Origin: Natrinema hispanicum
GTDB lineage: Archaea; Halobacteriota; Halobacteria; Halobacteriales; Natrialbaceae
Assembly: GCF_900111485.1 (NCBI RefSeq)
Contig: NZ_FOIC01000001.1
Location: 248,001-312,000, forward strand
DNA: 64,000 nucleotides
Reading direction: 5' to 3'
Below the pieces are notes generated by a model, which worked only from the letters and a program-made list of their open reading frames with translations, had not been told where the DNA came from and made no database searches. The translations under genes were made by a program, and so were the position numbers. This document shows positions 46,462 through 55,694 of the stretch, one piece after another (within the stretch, counting starts at the first letter, position 1; each line of letters opens with the position of its first letter).

Positions 46462-47184
46462 ATGAAAATCCGGGGCGAGCGCGAATGTACGGAGTGTGGG
46501 ACCCGCTGGTCGTACTATGAAACTGGGAGCGTGGGCTGTCCCGCCTGTGGTAGCCTTCAGAGCGTTGGCGTCGACGAACGAACCGAACACACTGACATGC
46601 AGGTCGCGTTCGATCTGACTCCCGTCCGAAACGCGGTCGACGAGGTCGAATCCGACGATCTCGCCGAGCGAGCCCGCGATCGGTGTCGCGACTACGTTCG
46701 CCGCCGCGGGTTCGTCAACGCCGGTACCCTCCGCGAACTCGACGATACCTATCTGGCCGCGACCGAGTTGCTCCACGTCGCCGACATCGTCGCCCGCGAG
46801 ATCCACCTCGACGAACGCGAAGAGTTGTACTTCCTTGCCCTGCTCCGCGATGCCGACCAGGGCGAGCGCCCACCTGTCGAAGACGTTCCGACATCGCTTC
46901 GTGCCGCTCGCGGACTCGCGTACGCAAACGCCGTCCGCGAATACCGTCGCGACATCCGTACGTGGGCCGAGGATCGAGAACTAACTACGAGCCAACGAGG
47001 GGCACTCGAGACCCTCGGCGAACACGTCACGCGGGTTCGGATGCTCGACGGAGACATCGAGCCACAGGCCGCCGAACAGCTGATCACGGCGACTCGCGAT
47101 CTGACGAACGGCCTGCGTGGCGACGAAATGGCGTTCTCGCAGGCCCAAGAGCGGCTGACGAGCCTCGAGTTCGGCGAAACTTAG
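46462..47184 (+). CDS. Zinc-ribbon haloarchaeal protein of unknown function
   Basis: A 240-residue protein. Residues 9-29 form a treble-type zinc ribbon, Cys9, Cys12, Cys26 and Cys29 (ECTECGTRW and GCPACGS). The rest is predicted helical (AERARDRCRDYVRRRGFV and following). No catalytic motif is seen. It converges with folD, overlapping its stop by 4 bases. Confidence 0.65.
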   Translation: MKIRGERECTECGTRWSYYETGSVGCPACGSLQSVGVDERTEHTDMQVAFDLTPVRNAVDEVESDDLAERARDRCRDYVRRRGFVNAGTLRELDDTYLAATELLHVADIVAREIHLDEREELYFLALLRDADQGERPPVEDVPTSLRAARGLAYANAVREYRRDIRTWAEDRELTTSQRGALETLGEHVTRVRMLDGDIEPQAAEQLITATRDLTNGLRGDEMAFSQAQERLTSLEFGET

Positions 47185-48074
47185 GGCAGATCCACGGCGA
47201 CGTCTTCCTGCAGGCTCGCGGCTTTGACGGTATTATATAGCAACATCGCGCGCGTCATCGGGCCGACGCCGCCGGGAACCGGCGTGATGGCGCTGGCTTT
47301 CTCCTTTGCGCTCTCGAACTCGACGTCGCCGACGAGTTCGTAGCCCTTCTCGGTGTCTGCGTCGACGCGGTTGACGCCCACGTCGATTACGACCGTCCCC
47401 TCCGTGATCATCGAGCCGTCGACGAGTTCCGGGACGCCAGCGGCAGCGACGACGATGTCTGCACGCTGAGTCTTTTCGGCGAGGTTCTCGGTCCGGGAGT
47501 GACAGACCGTCACCGTCGCGTTGCCGTCGTCGGCCTTCTGGATCAGCAGGTTCGCCAGCGGCTTGCCAACGATGTCAGACCGGCCGACGATCGTTACGTC
47601 CTTGCCCTCGGTGTCGACGTCAGCCGACTCGAGCAGCTTCTGGACGCCGTGTGGCGTACAGGGTCGGAAGCGAGCGTCACCGGCGACGAGTCGGCCGACG
47701 TTCTCGGGGTGGAAGCCGTCGACGTCCTTCGCGGGATCGACCCGGCGGATCACGTCGCGGTAGTCGACGTGGTCCGGGACGGGTGCCTGGACGATGTATC
47801 CGTGGACGTCGTCGTTGTCGTTGAGATCCGCGATGGTGTCGAACAGTTCCTCGGCTGGGGCGTCGCCGTCGACGTCGACGTGGTGGCTCTCGATGCCGAC
47901 CTCCTCACAGTCGCGCTGTTTCATGTTTACGTAGGTCTGGCTCGCCGGATCGTCGCCCATAAGGACGGTTGCCAGCCCCGGCCGTGCGCCCGCGTCTGCG
48001 AGTGTCTCGATCGCCTCAGTCAACTCGTCTCGAATGTTACTCGCAACCGCGTTGCCGTCGATGATCTCGGTCAT
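47181..48074 (-). CDS. folD: Bifunctional methylenetetrahydrofolate dehydrogenase/cyclohydrolase
   Basis: Interconverts methylene-, methenyl- and formyl-tetrahydrofolate. It has 297 residues. YVNMKQRDCEEVGI contains the catalytic Lys, PVPDHVDYRDVI is in the substrate-binding region, and VGRSDIVGKPLANLLI is the NADP loop. FVTPVPGG-like AITPVPGGVGPMTRAML closes the fold. It lies next to glyA, supporting one-carbon flow. ATTAATGA at about 48100-48107 is a promoter candidate. Confidence 0.95.
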   Translation of the reverse strand: MTEIIDGNAVASNIRDELTEAIETLADAGARPGLATVLMGDDPASQTYVNMKQRDCEEVGIESHHVDVDGDAPAEELFDTIADLNDNDDVHGYIVQAPVPDHVDYRDVIRRVDPAKDVDGFHPENVGRLVAGDARFRPCTPHGVQKLLESADVDTEGKDVTIVGRSDIVGKPLANLLIQKADDGNATVTVCHSRTENLAEKTQRADIVVAAAGVPELVDGSMITEGTVVIDVGVNRVDADTEKGYELVGDVEFESAKEKASAITPVPGGVGPMTRAMLLYNTVKAASLQEDVAVDLP

Positions 48075-48350
48075 TACTCGAGTGGGCGACCGCGAGACTC
48101 ATTAATCCCCGGATTCGTGCGTAGAATCGCCCTCAATTCGACTCGAATATACACGTCTATGGATATCATCGTCGAACTGCTCGTCGACTCAGCCAGATCG
48201 CACTGATGGCCGTTCCTGCTGCTCGCGAATGGTACGGACGCCTCTCAGTCAGTTCCGGCGCACACACGACGGTCGCGGGTGGGCCGGTACACAGTGATAA
48301 CAGACCGTCTGACAGCGAGAAAGCAGCAGCGAAAACGAATGCGTCGTCAG

Positions 48351-49598
48351 CTATTCGTACAGCGGGTTCTCGTCACACAGCGTCGCGACTTCCTCGCGAA
48401 CCTCCGCGAGGACGCTCTCGTCGTCGGGACTGTCGACGACGCGAGCGATCAGGTCGGCGACCGTCCGGCAGTCGTCTTCGTCGAAGCCACGCGTAGTCAG
48501 TGCCGGCGTGCCAGCACGGATGCCGCTGGGGTTGAACGCCGAGCGCGTCTCGCCGGGCACCGTGTTCGCGTTGAGGACGATGCCGGCCTCCTCGAGCGCT
48601 TCTTCGGCGTCGCCGCCGGTTGTATCGGGATGACTTTCGCGGAGGTCGACGAGCACGAGGTGGTTGTCGGTGCCCTCAGAGACCAGCGAGAAGCCGTGTT
48701 CCGAGAGTCGCTCGCCGAGGGCCTTCGCGTTTGCAATCGTCTGCTCGGCGTATTCTTCGAATTCAGGCTCGAGGGCTTCCTTGAAGCCGACGGCCTTGCC
48801 GGCGACGTTGTGCATGAGCGGGCCGCCCTGGCCACCGGGGAAGACGGCGGCGTCGATGTCGTCGGCGTACTCCTCGTCACACATGACGATGCCGCCCCGG
48901 CCCGAGCGGATCGTCTTGTGCGTACTGCCGGTGACGAAGTCGGCGACACCGACCGGCGAGGGATGGACGCCGGCGGCGACGAGCCCCGTGATGTGCGCGA
49001 TGTCCGCGAGATGGAGCGCGTCGACGTCGTCGGCGACGTCCTGAATTCGCTCCCATTCGACCTCACGCGGGTACGCGGAGTAGCCCGAGACGATGATGTC
49101 TGGCTCGAACTCGGCCGCGTGCTCGGCGAGCCCCTCGTAGTCGAGATAGCCCGTCTCGGCGTCGACCTCGTACTGCTCGACCTCATAGAGCTGGCCCGTG
49201 AAGTTCGCCGGGTGGCCGTGGCTTAAGTGGCCGCCGTGGGTCAGATCAAGCGAGAGGATCTTGTCGCCGGGCTCGAGCATCGCGAAGTAGACGGCCTGGT
49301 TGGCCTGCGTGCCCGAGTGGGGCTGGACGTTGACGTGCTCTGCGCCGAACAGCTCCGTCGCGCGGTCGATCGCGAGCTGTTCGACCTCGTCGGCGTACTC
49401 ACAGCCGCCGTAGTAGCGCTCGCCGGGATACCCCTCGGCGTACTTGTTCGTCAGGGCACTGCCCTGCGCGTCGAGGACGGCATCGCTGACGTGGTTCTCG
49501 CTGGCGATCATCTGCAACGTCTCTCGCTGGCGCTGTACCTCGCCCTCGAGGGCGTCGGCGACGGCGGGATCGACGTCCCGTACCTTGTCGTGGTCCAT
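48351..49598 (-). CDS. glyA: Serine hydroxymethyltransferase
   Basis: Converts serine and tetrahydrofolate to glycine and methylenetetrahydrofolate, PLP-dependent. It has 415 residues. The PLP lysine is in TGSTHKTIRSGRGG, and LDLTHGGHLSHGHP is a substrate block. Start is ATG 49598 (MDHDKVRD), supported by the minus-strand TATA CTTATACAG at about 49619-49627; the frame extends to 49646 without support. It is in the same direction as folD, 276 bases upstream of it, with its own promoter likely for each. Confidence 0.95.
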   Translation of the reverse strand: MDHDKVRDVDPAVADALEGEVQRQRETLQMIASENHVSDAVLDAQGSALTNKYAEGYPGERYYGGCEYADEVEQLAIDRATELFGAEHVNVQPHSGTQANQAVYFAMLEPGDKILSLDLTHGGHLSHGHPANFTGQLYEVEQYEVDAETGYLDYEGLAEHAAEFEPDIIVSGYSAYPREVEWERIQDVADDVDALHLADIAHITGLVAAGVHPSPVGVADFVTGSTHKTIRSGRGGIVMCDEEYADDIDAAVFPGGQGGPLMHNVAGKAVGFKEALEPEFEEYAEQTIANAKALGERLSEHGFSLVSEGTDNHLVLVDLRESHPDTTGGDAEEALEEAGIVLNANTVPGETRSAFNPSGIRAGTPALTTRGFDEDDCRTVADLIARVVDSPDDESVLAEVREEVATLCDENPLYE

Positions 49599-49800
49599 AT
49601 CCGAATTGCGGTCTGGCGGCTGTATAAGTGTACCCTTCCCCGGCAAGTCGAGCCACTACTGGCCCCCATCACGACGAGGCCGACCCGGCAGCCGAGCACC
49701 CGTCGGACGAGAGGCGCGGCTCGTCGTCGGACCCGCAGAGACGCAGCCAGTGCCGGGCGTTCGAGTCCAGCTTATAAAGGGGCCAGTCCCGCTGACGGGC

Positions 49801-49818
49801 TTATATACTTATAATATC
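49801..49818 (+). promoter_or_regulatory. TATA region of the CHAT gene
   Basis: TTATATACTTATAATATC holds two overlapping TATA-like boxes, 42-59 bases before the start at 49860, so a short leader of about 15-25 bases is expected. Confidence 0.5.
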
Positions 49819-49859
49819 CCGATACAACTAACTTATCTGAGTGACATTCGGCTAACCAA

Positions 49860-52007
49860 ATGATTTGGTGGGAGGTAGATGGCGACGTCCTTCACGTCAC
49901 CGACGCTGACAACGCCGAGTTGACGGTTGAGGGGGTTGATACCGCCGTCAATAACGCTAGCGTCGACATCCAGCGTCCCGCTGACGAGACTGTCGCCGTA
50001 ACGACTAGCAAGCTTCGTTTCCCGCACGCGGTCGTGTACGCGTTCTCGCTCACCTGTGATGATCACCGCGAACTCGACCCTGGTGGCGAGCCGCTGTCAC
50101 TGCCGCCCGGGGAGTATATCGTCGACGTTGATACCGAGATCAAGTCCTACCTCCGATTTTCCGGCGCGGCGACGATCGAACGGACGCCCGATTACGAGGA
50201 GGTTATCATCTCCTTTCCGACGCGAACGCGTGTCATCCTCGGCCTCCGGTGTCGACACGAGTTCCCTGTGGGAACGATTACTGTCCCCGACCGCCCGTCT
50301 GCGATCGCCGACGCCATCACACATATGGCTGCCTCACACAAGACCGACGGCCCCGATCGGTCGTATCCCACACTCCGGGGCCATCCGGCACTGATCGAGC
50401 ACGGCGATTCCCTCGAGATTGACGACTGCATCCGGTCTGGGACTCCTGATCACGGGATCGAACTCGTCGTGCCACCCAACTACGAGTCGCTGTTAGTCAC
50501 TGCGCCGCTTGCCTACTATCTTCAGGCAACAGTCCGGACGACCGACGACTGCCGTCACGTCCCATCCAGTCCGGGTTCAGCCCGTCCGCGACTCCGACTC
50601 GTCGACCGAGGGCGCGACGTGGCGCTCTCATCGATGCCCGAGTTAGAGCACGACGTCGCACGGCTACTCCGGAAAACGTTCTTGCTCGACTGTCTCGTCC
50701 GCAATGCCGGCCCCTACGGAACGACGCTCGCTGAATACAGTCTGCTCGAGTCCCTCGACCTCGACGCTGACACGCTGTACGACGCCTCACCACAGGATCG
50801 GTTTGCAGCCTATCTCGACGTGCCTTACGCGGCTATCAAACACCGACTCCCCGAGTGGCATCTCTCGACGTACGTCACACCGGCGTACGAGAGCGTCGAA
50901 ACGCTGCCGTTCCTGCTCGACCGACTGAGCATGATCTATACCCCACGCAGCTCCGAGCTCGAGGGACGAGAACTGGTCGAACGCTCGCTCGAGGATTTCT
51001 ATCGTGGCCTCGATTCCGGGCACGGCTGGACCGATCGGCAGTGCGTGCCGTCTGCGGCCAGGGCCACCACCGGGCAGGTCGCCTCGGTCGACATCGTCAA
51101 ACCCGACCTCCGGAGCGGCCGCACCCACGGCTGGCTGGCCGACGGCGTCCCGATCGACGCCTTCAAATCCGCACCCGAGGCCTACGACAACCGCCTCGAC
51201 TATCTCGAGCGAGCGAACGACGCGATCTCGATCTGTGTCGTCCTCAACGATCCGGAGATGGCCGGCGAACACGACCGTGTTGCCGAGATCTATCGCCAGC
51301 GCTCTGAAGAACTGACGATCGACCTCTCCGTCGAGGAATCACTCGAGACAGCCGCTCTCGCCCGCGTCTTCGAGACCGACCACGATTTCGTCCACTACAT
51401 CGGCCACTGCGAAACCGACGGGCTGCGCTGTCCCGATGGCACGCTCGCAGCCTCGAGCCTCGAGTGCTGTAATGTCCAGACATTCTTTCTCAACGCGTGT
51501 GGCTCCTTCCATGAGGGACAGACCCTGATCGAGAAAGGCAGCGTCGCCGGCGCGGTGACGTTCACCAAAGTCCTAAACGACCACGCCATCAAGGTCGGCT
51601 CGACGTTCGCCAAACTGCTGGTTCATGGCTTCAGCATCGAGCGAGCGATAGATCTCGCCCGCCGGCGCATCATGATGGGGAAAGACTACACTGTCGTTGG
51701 CGACGGAACCCACTCGCTCACCCAGGGCGACCAGCCACCGACCACTGCACGACTCGAGGAAGTCGAAGCCGACGGCCGTGAAACACAGTATCTCTTGTGT
51801 CTCGACTGTTACTCGATGCGAGCAGCCGGCTCATACTACTTCCCGCACACCGAGACCAACGAGTATGCCTACCTCTGCGGGAACGACTCGACGTTTACGT
51901 TGACACGATCGGAACTGGTGACGATGCTCAAAGAAACGGACGCAGCCGTGATCTACGACGGGGACGTATACTGGTCGGACGCACTCTGGCCACGATTTGA
52001 TCGATAA
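49860..52007 (+). CDS. CHAT-domain caspase-like protease
   Basis: A 715-residue protein. The C-terminal CHAT domain (about 400-620) has the His-Cys dyad of caspase-like peptidases: His516 in YIGHCETDG and Cys547 in FFLNACGSF. The downstream SVAGAVTFTK, then FAKLLVHGFSIERAIDLAR are CHAT-fold elements. Residues 1-390 are unlike anything I recognise, partly beta-rich. Residues about 640-715 carry Cys647, Cys650, His663 and Cys673, a possible zinc site. No TPR repeats or membrane segments are seen. CHAT proteases cleave proteins in defence and cell-death systems, but no effector, nuclease or pore gene is adjacent, so its substrate is unknown. Confidence 0.8.
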   Translation: MIWWEVDGDVLHVTDADNAELTVEGVDTAVNNASVDIQRPADETVAVTTSKLRFPHAVVYAFSLTCDDHRELDPGGEPLSLPPGEYIVDVDTEIKSYLRFSGAATIERTPDYEEVIISFPTRTRVILGLRCRHEFPVGTITVPDRPSAIADAITHMAASHKTDGPDRSYPTLRGHPALIEHGDSLEIDDCIRSGTPDHGIELVVPPNYESLLVTAPLAYYLQATVRTTDDCRHVPSSPGSARPRLRLVDRGRDVALSSMPELEHDVARLLRKTFLLDCLVRNAGPYGTTLAEYSLLESLDLDADTLYDASPQDRFAAYLDVPYAAIKHRLPEWHLSTYVTPAYESVETLPFLLDRLSMIYTPRSSELEGRELVERSLEDFYRGLDSGHGWTDRQCVPSAARATTGQVASVDIVKPDLRSGRTHGWLADGVPIDAFKSAPEAYDNRLDYLERANDAISICVVLNDPEMAGEHDRVAEIYRQRSEELTIDLSVEESLETAALARVFETDHDFVHYIGHCETDGLRCPDGTLAASSLECCNVQTFFLNACGSFHEGQTLIEKGSVAGAVTFTKVLNDHAIKVGSTFAKLLVHGFSIERAIDLARRRIMMGKDYTVVGDGTHSLTQGDQPPTTARLEEVEADGRETQYLLCLDCYSMRAAGSYYFPHTETNEYAYLCGNDSTFTLTRSELVTMLKETDAAVIYDGDVYWSDALWPRFDR

Positions 52008-52720
52008 CCGCCGACACGTACGATGAGTGGCAGCGTCACTTCGGCTGTCGACTCACTATCGACTCGGAACCACCGGGAGACGAAGTGGCTGGTGTTGATC
52101 TCGAGATTTGCAACTTCGCCGCCGTCTCGGTCGGTGGTGCATCCGTGTTGTATCCGGCGGCATACTCAACGAAGACGGATCCCACTCCACAAAAGATAAA
52201 GCGTGACGGTCCCCTCCCCCCATCTCGCGAGGCTACTCATCTTGACTGGACGCGAACAGGTCGTCACCCGCGAACTGTACGATCCCAACGCAGACGGGAT
52301 TCCCGTGATGTTAGGCGCGGATGAATGTCAAGGACCGCCGTACGTGCTGACCCGTTCTGCCCGCACAGTACTCCGTGACGATCGAATCCGGTCCGACTCG
52401 AGGCCACCTCGAGCAATGACCGCTCGAACGCCCCACCATAGTTGGCTCTGTCGAACGCACATACGATAGCAGAGTAACACGTTGGTTGTTTATAGTTATT
52501 GGTACTAGTAACGAAAACCCGTCCTCACCCGCTCTATTACCAATACCCGTTTCCAAGTATAGCTCTATCAACCCATACGTGTATAAGAGATATCGATATT
52601 CCGTTGGCGAACTAACGTGTTCTGGACAAAAATTACCGTTTTAGATACGATACGAGAAGTTCTGCCGCCCAGATGGCCGCCAAAATTAAGTACTGTGCTC
52701 TCAATTACTTCTGTATAGGC
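52008..52720. other. Gene-free AT-rich stretch between CHAT gene and tbsP
   Basis: About 700 bases without a convincing gene. A plus-strand frame at 52203-52469 (LILTGREQVVTRELYDPN) lacks support and starts with GTG. From 52440 on GC drops sharply with several TATA-like stretches, such as TTTATAGTTATT and GTGTATAAGAGATA. AAATTAAGT at about 52682-52690 is the best TATA box for tbsP. Confidence 0.4.
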
Positions 52721-53539
52721 ATGACCTCGAATTTACTCAACCATCAGATTGACGATATTCTCGAGTCAGTGCTCGAGGATGCAAGCGGTGATATCTTCAT
52801 GGTAAATCCATCGCATGATGCCATCGAAGACTTCGTCTCCGTCGCCACCACGTTCGACGGCGACCTTCCCGCAGTACATATGCTCGCCGACGAGCGAACG
52901 CTGAAAGACATCATGGGCGATTTCATCGTCGCCTCGAACGCGGCCGACCTTATCAGCGAGGGCGCACTCGCCTTGCGAACGCTCGAGCAGGCCCCCGAGA
53001 ACTCGCTTTTGATCACTGAGGACCGCGTCGTCGCCGTCGTTCACGCCGGTGACCGCGTCGGCGGCCTCGTCACTGATGAAGCGGACTTCGTCGCAGACAC
53101 CTACGAGACCTACGAGGATCGCTGGGCCGACGCGTCCGAATTTAACCTTCGGACGCCGCCGATCACGGACGTCCGCGAAACGCTCGCCGACGAGATCAGC
53201 CCCGACGCTGAAGGCGACTTCACGGCAATTCTCGACTCGCTCGAGACAGCCCGCGGCGACGGCGATGGGCTGGATGAGGTCACCATTTCCTTGCTCGTTG
53301 CCGCCAAAAACGAGGCCCTGCTCTACGACATCAGCAAGTGGGGCGAGGACGTCGGGATCGCCTCCAAGGCGACCTTCTCGCGGACGAAAACCAAACTCGA
53401 GGACATGGGCCTGATCGACACCGAGAAGGTCCCGATCGACGTCGGTCGCCCGCGACTCCGCCTCAAGATCGGTGACGACCGCCTCAAAGAAGCCGACAAC
53501 GGCCAGCTCGCGACGGTGGCCCAGTCGATTCTCAACTAA
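52721..53539 (+). CDS. tbsP: TbsP-type transcription regulator
   Basis: A 272-residue predicted regulator of the DUF5821/TbsP family, which in Haloferax works with TrmB in sugar-dependent control of gluconeogenic and glycolytic genes (from memory). The first half (about 10-150) is an alpha/beta domain (GDIFMVNPSHDAIEDFV, LLITEDRVVAVVHAGDRVGGLV). The last 90 residues form a winged helix-turn-helix (SKATFSRTKTKLEDMGLIDTEK). The start at ATG 52721 gives MTSNLLNHQIDD, the family N-terminus. An upstream ATG at 52673 lies before the TATA candidate and is rejected. Confidence 0.75.
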   Translation: MTSNLLNHQIDDILESVLEDASGDIFMVNPSHDAIEDFVSVATTFDGDLPAVHMLADERTLKDIMGDFIVASNAADLISEGALALRTLEQAPENSLLITEDRVVAVVHAGDRVGGLVTDEADFVADTYETYEDRWADASEFNLRTPPITDVRETLADEISPDAEGDFTAILDSLETARGDGDGLDEVTISLLVAAKNEALLYDISKWGEDVGIASKATFSRTKTKLEDMGLIDTEKVPIDVGRPRLRLKIGDDRLKEADNGQLATVAQSILN

Positions 53540-53887
53540 CAACCTTTTACACTGCGTTCTGGCAGGCTGACGACAGCGTAGCTGTCGCACAGCCTGCCGT
53601 CACTCGGTAAAATCTCGAGAGAGCGAAGCTCTCTCGGACCTCGCGGGAGCTTCGCTCCCGCTTAGGGTTGATCAAAAGCACTCCTCCCTCCCCGTTGGGT
53701 CGGTCGTCGGCCCGCTCGCTCCCTGCGGTCGCTCGCGGTGAGGTCGGGTAACGGCCTGCCCTCCCCCGAGTCGCGCGCCCTCACTATTGTTCGGACGCGC
53801 TCCCGGCCACGGTGGTCTGTATTTAGTTGCTTGTTTGCGCTATCGCATGGCGCAAACCCCAAGTCGACCCCGTGAGACGATTCGAGT
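53540..53887. other. Gene-free region with three strong hairpins
   Basis: No gene was recognised. Hairpin 1 is GGCAGGCTG/CAGCCTGCC (53561-53569 and 53590-53598) with an inner GACAGC/GCTGTC. Hairpin 2 is CGAGAGAGC/GCTCTCTCG (53616-53624 and 53628-53636), loop GAA. Hairpin 3 is GCGGGAGC/GCTCCCGC (53643-53650 and 53654-53661), loop TTC. The right part is C-rich. Confidence 0.5.
53561..53661. repeat. Cluster of three perfect stem-loops downstream of tbsP
   Basis: Three perfect stems of 9+6, 9 and 8 base pairs with minimal loops within 101 bases. They may terminate tbsP transcription, act as repetitive extragenic palindromes, or be a small non-autonomous element. A T-rich tract typical of terminators is not found after them. 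Confidence 0.55.
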
Positions 53888-54592
53888 ATGTACGAGGCCG
53901 TCCACGCCCACCCCGACGGACAGAGCACGGTCGCCAGACTCGCGAAAACGGCGGCCGATTACGGGTTCGAGGGCGTGGTCGTGCGTAATCACGCGGACGC
54001 TCGAGCCGAGTACGACCCCGAGCGAATTCGCGACGAGTACGGGATTGATGTCGTCGAGGGTGTCGAGATTCGGACCGACGATCGACAATCAGCCAGCGGT
54101 GCGGTGGGGAACTACCGGACCACCAAGACGATCGTCGCGGTCCACGGCGGGACGAACGCCATGAACCGGTTTGCGGTCGAACAGGCGAAAGTCGACGTGC
54201 TGGCCCATCCGATGGCCGGCGACGGCGATATCAACCATGTCCTTGTCAAAGCCGCCGTCGAAAACGGCGTCCGCCTCGAGTTCGACCTCTCGGGGGTCCT
54301 CCGACAAAGCGGCGGTCGCCGCGTCCGAACGCTACAGTCACTGCGAAAGCTCCGGGAGATCGTCGACCACTACGACGCGCCGTATGTCGTCAGCGCCGAG
54401 CCGACCTCACACCTCGAGGTGCGGGCTCCCCGCGAACTCAAGGCACTCGGCGAAGAGCTCGGTTTCACACGCGAGTTCATCGAAGACGGGCTCGCGGAGT
54501 GGGGACGGCTCGCCGAGCGAAACCGCCACATCCACTCCGAGTCGTTCATTGAGCCCGGCGTCGAACGGGGCAGGTATGAAGAAGAGTCTTGA
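53888..54592 (+). CDS. rnp3: RNase P protein component 3 (Rpp30)
   Basis: A 234-residue TIM-barrel subunit of archaeal RNase P, matures tRNA 5' ends. The blocks FEGVVVRNHADARAEYD, VDVLAHPMAGDGDINHVLVKAA and VRLEFDLSGVLRQSGGRRV match Rpp30. It is the first gene of a conserved archaeal superoperon here: rnp3, methyltransferase, rnp2, psmA. The next gene overlaps it by 17 bases. Confidence 0.93.
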   Translation: MYEAVHAHPDGQSTVARLAKTAADYGFEGVVVRNHADARAEYDPERIRDEYGIDVVEGVEIRTDDRQSASGAVGNYRTTKTIVAVHGGTNAMNRFAVEQAKVDVLAHPMAGDGDINHVLVKAAVENGVRLEFDLSGVLRQSGGRRVRTLQSLRKLREIVDHYDAPYVVSAEPTSHLEVRAPRELKALGEELGFTREFIEDGLAEWGRLAERNRHIHSESFIEPGVERGRYEEES

Positions 54593-55208
54593 AGAACATG
54601 CCGCCCGGTTCGACGAGAAAGCCGGCGAGTACGACGACTCGAAGTCCGAGGAGTACCACGCCTGTGCGAATCTGGTCGTCGAGCACGCCGCACCCGAATC
54701 CGACGACGTCGTCCTCGATCTCGGTACTGGAACGGGAGCAATCGCGCTTGCACTCGCTCCCGATGCAGCGCACGTCGTCGGCCGTGATATCAGCGATGGT
54801 ATGCTCGAGCAAGCCCGCCAGAAGGCCGACGAGGCGGGCCTCGAGAACGTCGCATTCGGTCACGGCACGTTCCGAGAGCCAGAGTACGACGGCCCGGTCG
54901 ACATAATCACCACGAACTTCGCGTTCCACCACCTCTCGGACGAGGAAAAACGCGAGGCGATCGGGGTCATCGCCGCCCTCGAGCCCCGAAAGTTCGTCCT
55001 CGGCGACGTGATGTTCTTCGGTGATCCGAACCCCGACGACCCCTTCTATACGCCTGCTGTCGACGATCCGGCGACTGTCGGCACCCTCGCTGACGCCTTT
55101 ACCGACGCCGGCTTCTCGCTGACGGCGGTCGAACGCGTCCACGACCAGGTGGGCGTGCTGGTCGCCGAACGGAATCCAACTGGCGGCGACGTGGCGACCG
55201 ACGAATGA
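54576..55208 (+). CDS. Class I SAM-dependent methyltransferase
   Basis: A 210-residue enzyme. The SAM-binding motif VVLDLGTGTGAIALAL, the acidic VVGRDISDGMLEQA and the post-motif TTNFAFHHLSDEEKREAI indicate an active methyltransferase; substrate unknown. The start at ATG 54576 lies inside the end of rnp3 (17-base overlap) and the stop overlaps rnp2 by 4 bases. Its position inside an RNase P-proteasome run suggests an RNA or ribosome-linked role, which is inference. Confidence 0.85.
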   Translation: MKKSLEEHAARFDEKAGEYDDSKSEEYHACANLVVEHAAPESDDVVLDLGTGTGAIALALAPDAAHVVGRDISDGMLEQARQKADEAGLENVAFGHGTFREPEYDGPVDIITTNFAFHHLSDEEKREAIGVIAALEPRKFVLGDVMFFGDPNPDDPFYTPAVDDPATVGTLADAFTDAGFSLTAVERVHDQVGVLVAERNPTGGDVATDE

Positions 55209-55690
55209 AACACCTCCCGAAACATCTCCGGCCGCGCTGGCGCTATCTCGCCGTTTCCCTCGAGACGTGGCCGGACGAGCGGATCGGCAGGCGGTCGTTC
55301 CAGCGCGAACTGTGGTATGCAGGCCAGAACCTGCTCGGCGATCCGGGTAGCGCCGACGCCGATCTCACAGTCATGCGATTTTCGTTCGCCGACGGACAGG
55401 GCGAGGCGATCGTCAGGGTCCGTCGCGGCGAGACCGAGCCCGCCCGCGCGGCGCTTGCATGTCTCGACGAGATCGATGGTGCACCCGTCGGGATTTGCGT
55501 CCGGGGTATCAGTGGTACGATCCGTGCCGCTGAAGAAAACTATTTACGGCGACGCGGGCAAGATTCCGAAGAGAGAAACGTCGTGTTCGGGAACGAGGAG
55601 CGAGTCGCTGTCCTCCGGGATTGCGTTGGGGATGTCCGACTCGATGAGGCGTTCGCGGGCGCGACAGACCTCGATTACGATTTAGCGTGA
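55205..55690 (+). CDS. rnp2: RNase P protein component 2 (Pop5)
   Basis: A 161-residue Pop5/Rpp14-family subunit that binds RNase P RNA as a pair with Rpp30. HLRPRWRYLAVSLETWPDE opens the family signature; VGICVRGISGTIRAAEENYL is near the C-terminus. The extended acidic tail (about 120-161) is a haloarchaeal feature. It starts 4 bases inside the methyltransferase gene and stops 5 bases before psmA. Confidence 0.9.
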   Translation: MKHLPKHLRPRWRYLAVSLETWPDERIGRRSFQRELWYAGQNLLGDPGSADADLTVMRFSFADGQGEAIVRVRRGETEPARAALACLDEIDGAPVGICVRGISGTIRAAEENYLRRRGQDSEERNVVFGNEERVAVLRDCVGDVRLDEAFAGATDLDYDLA

Positions 55691-55694
55691 TACT

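Noticed and set aside
46221-46463. 80-residue minus-strand frame
   Set aside because: Weak bias, no known similarity, and overlaps the start of the zinc-ribbon gene.
52203-52469. 88-residue GTG-start frame between the CHAT gene and tbsP
   Set aside because: No promoter, no similarity and a composition that decays toward the AT-rich end.
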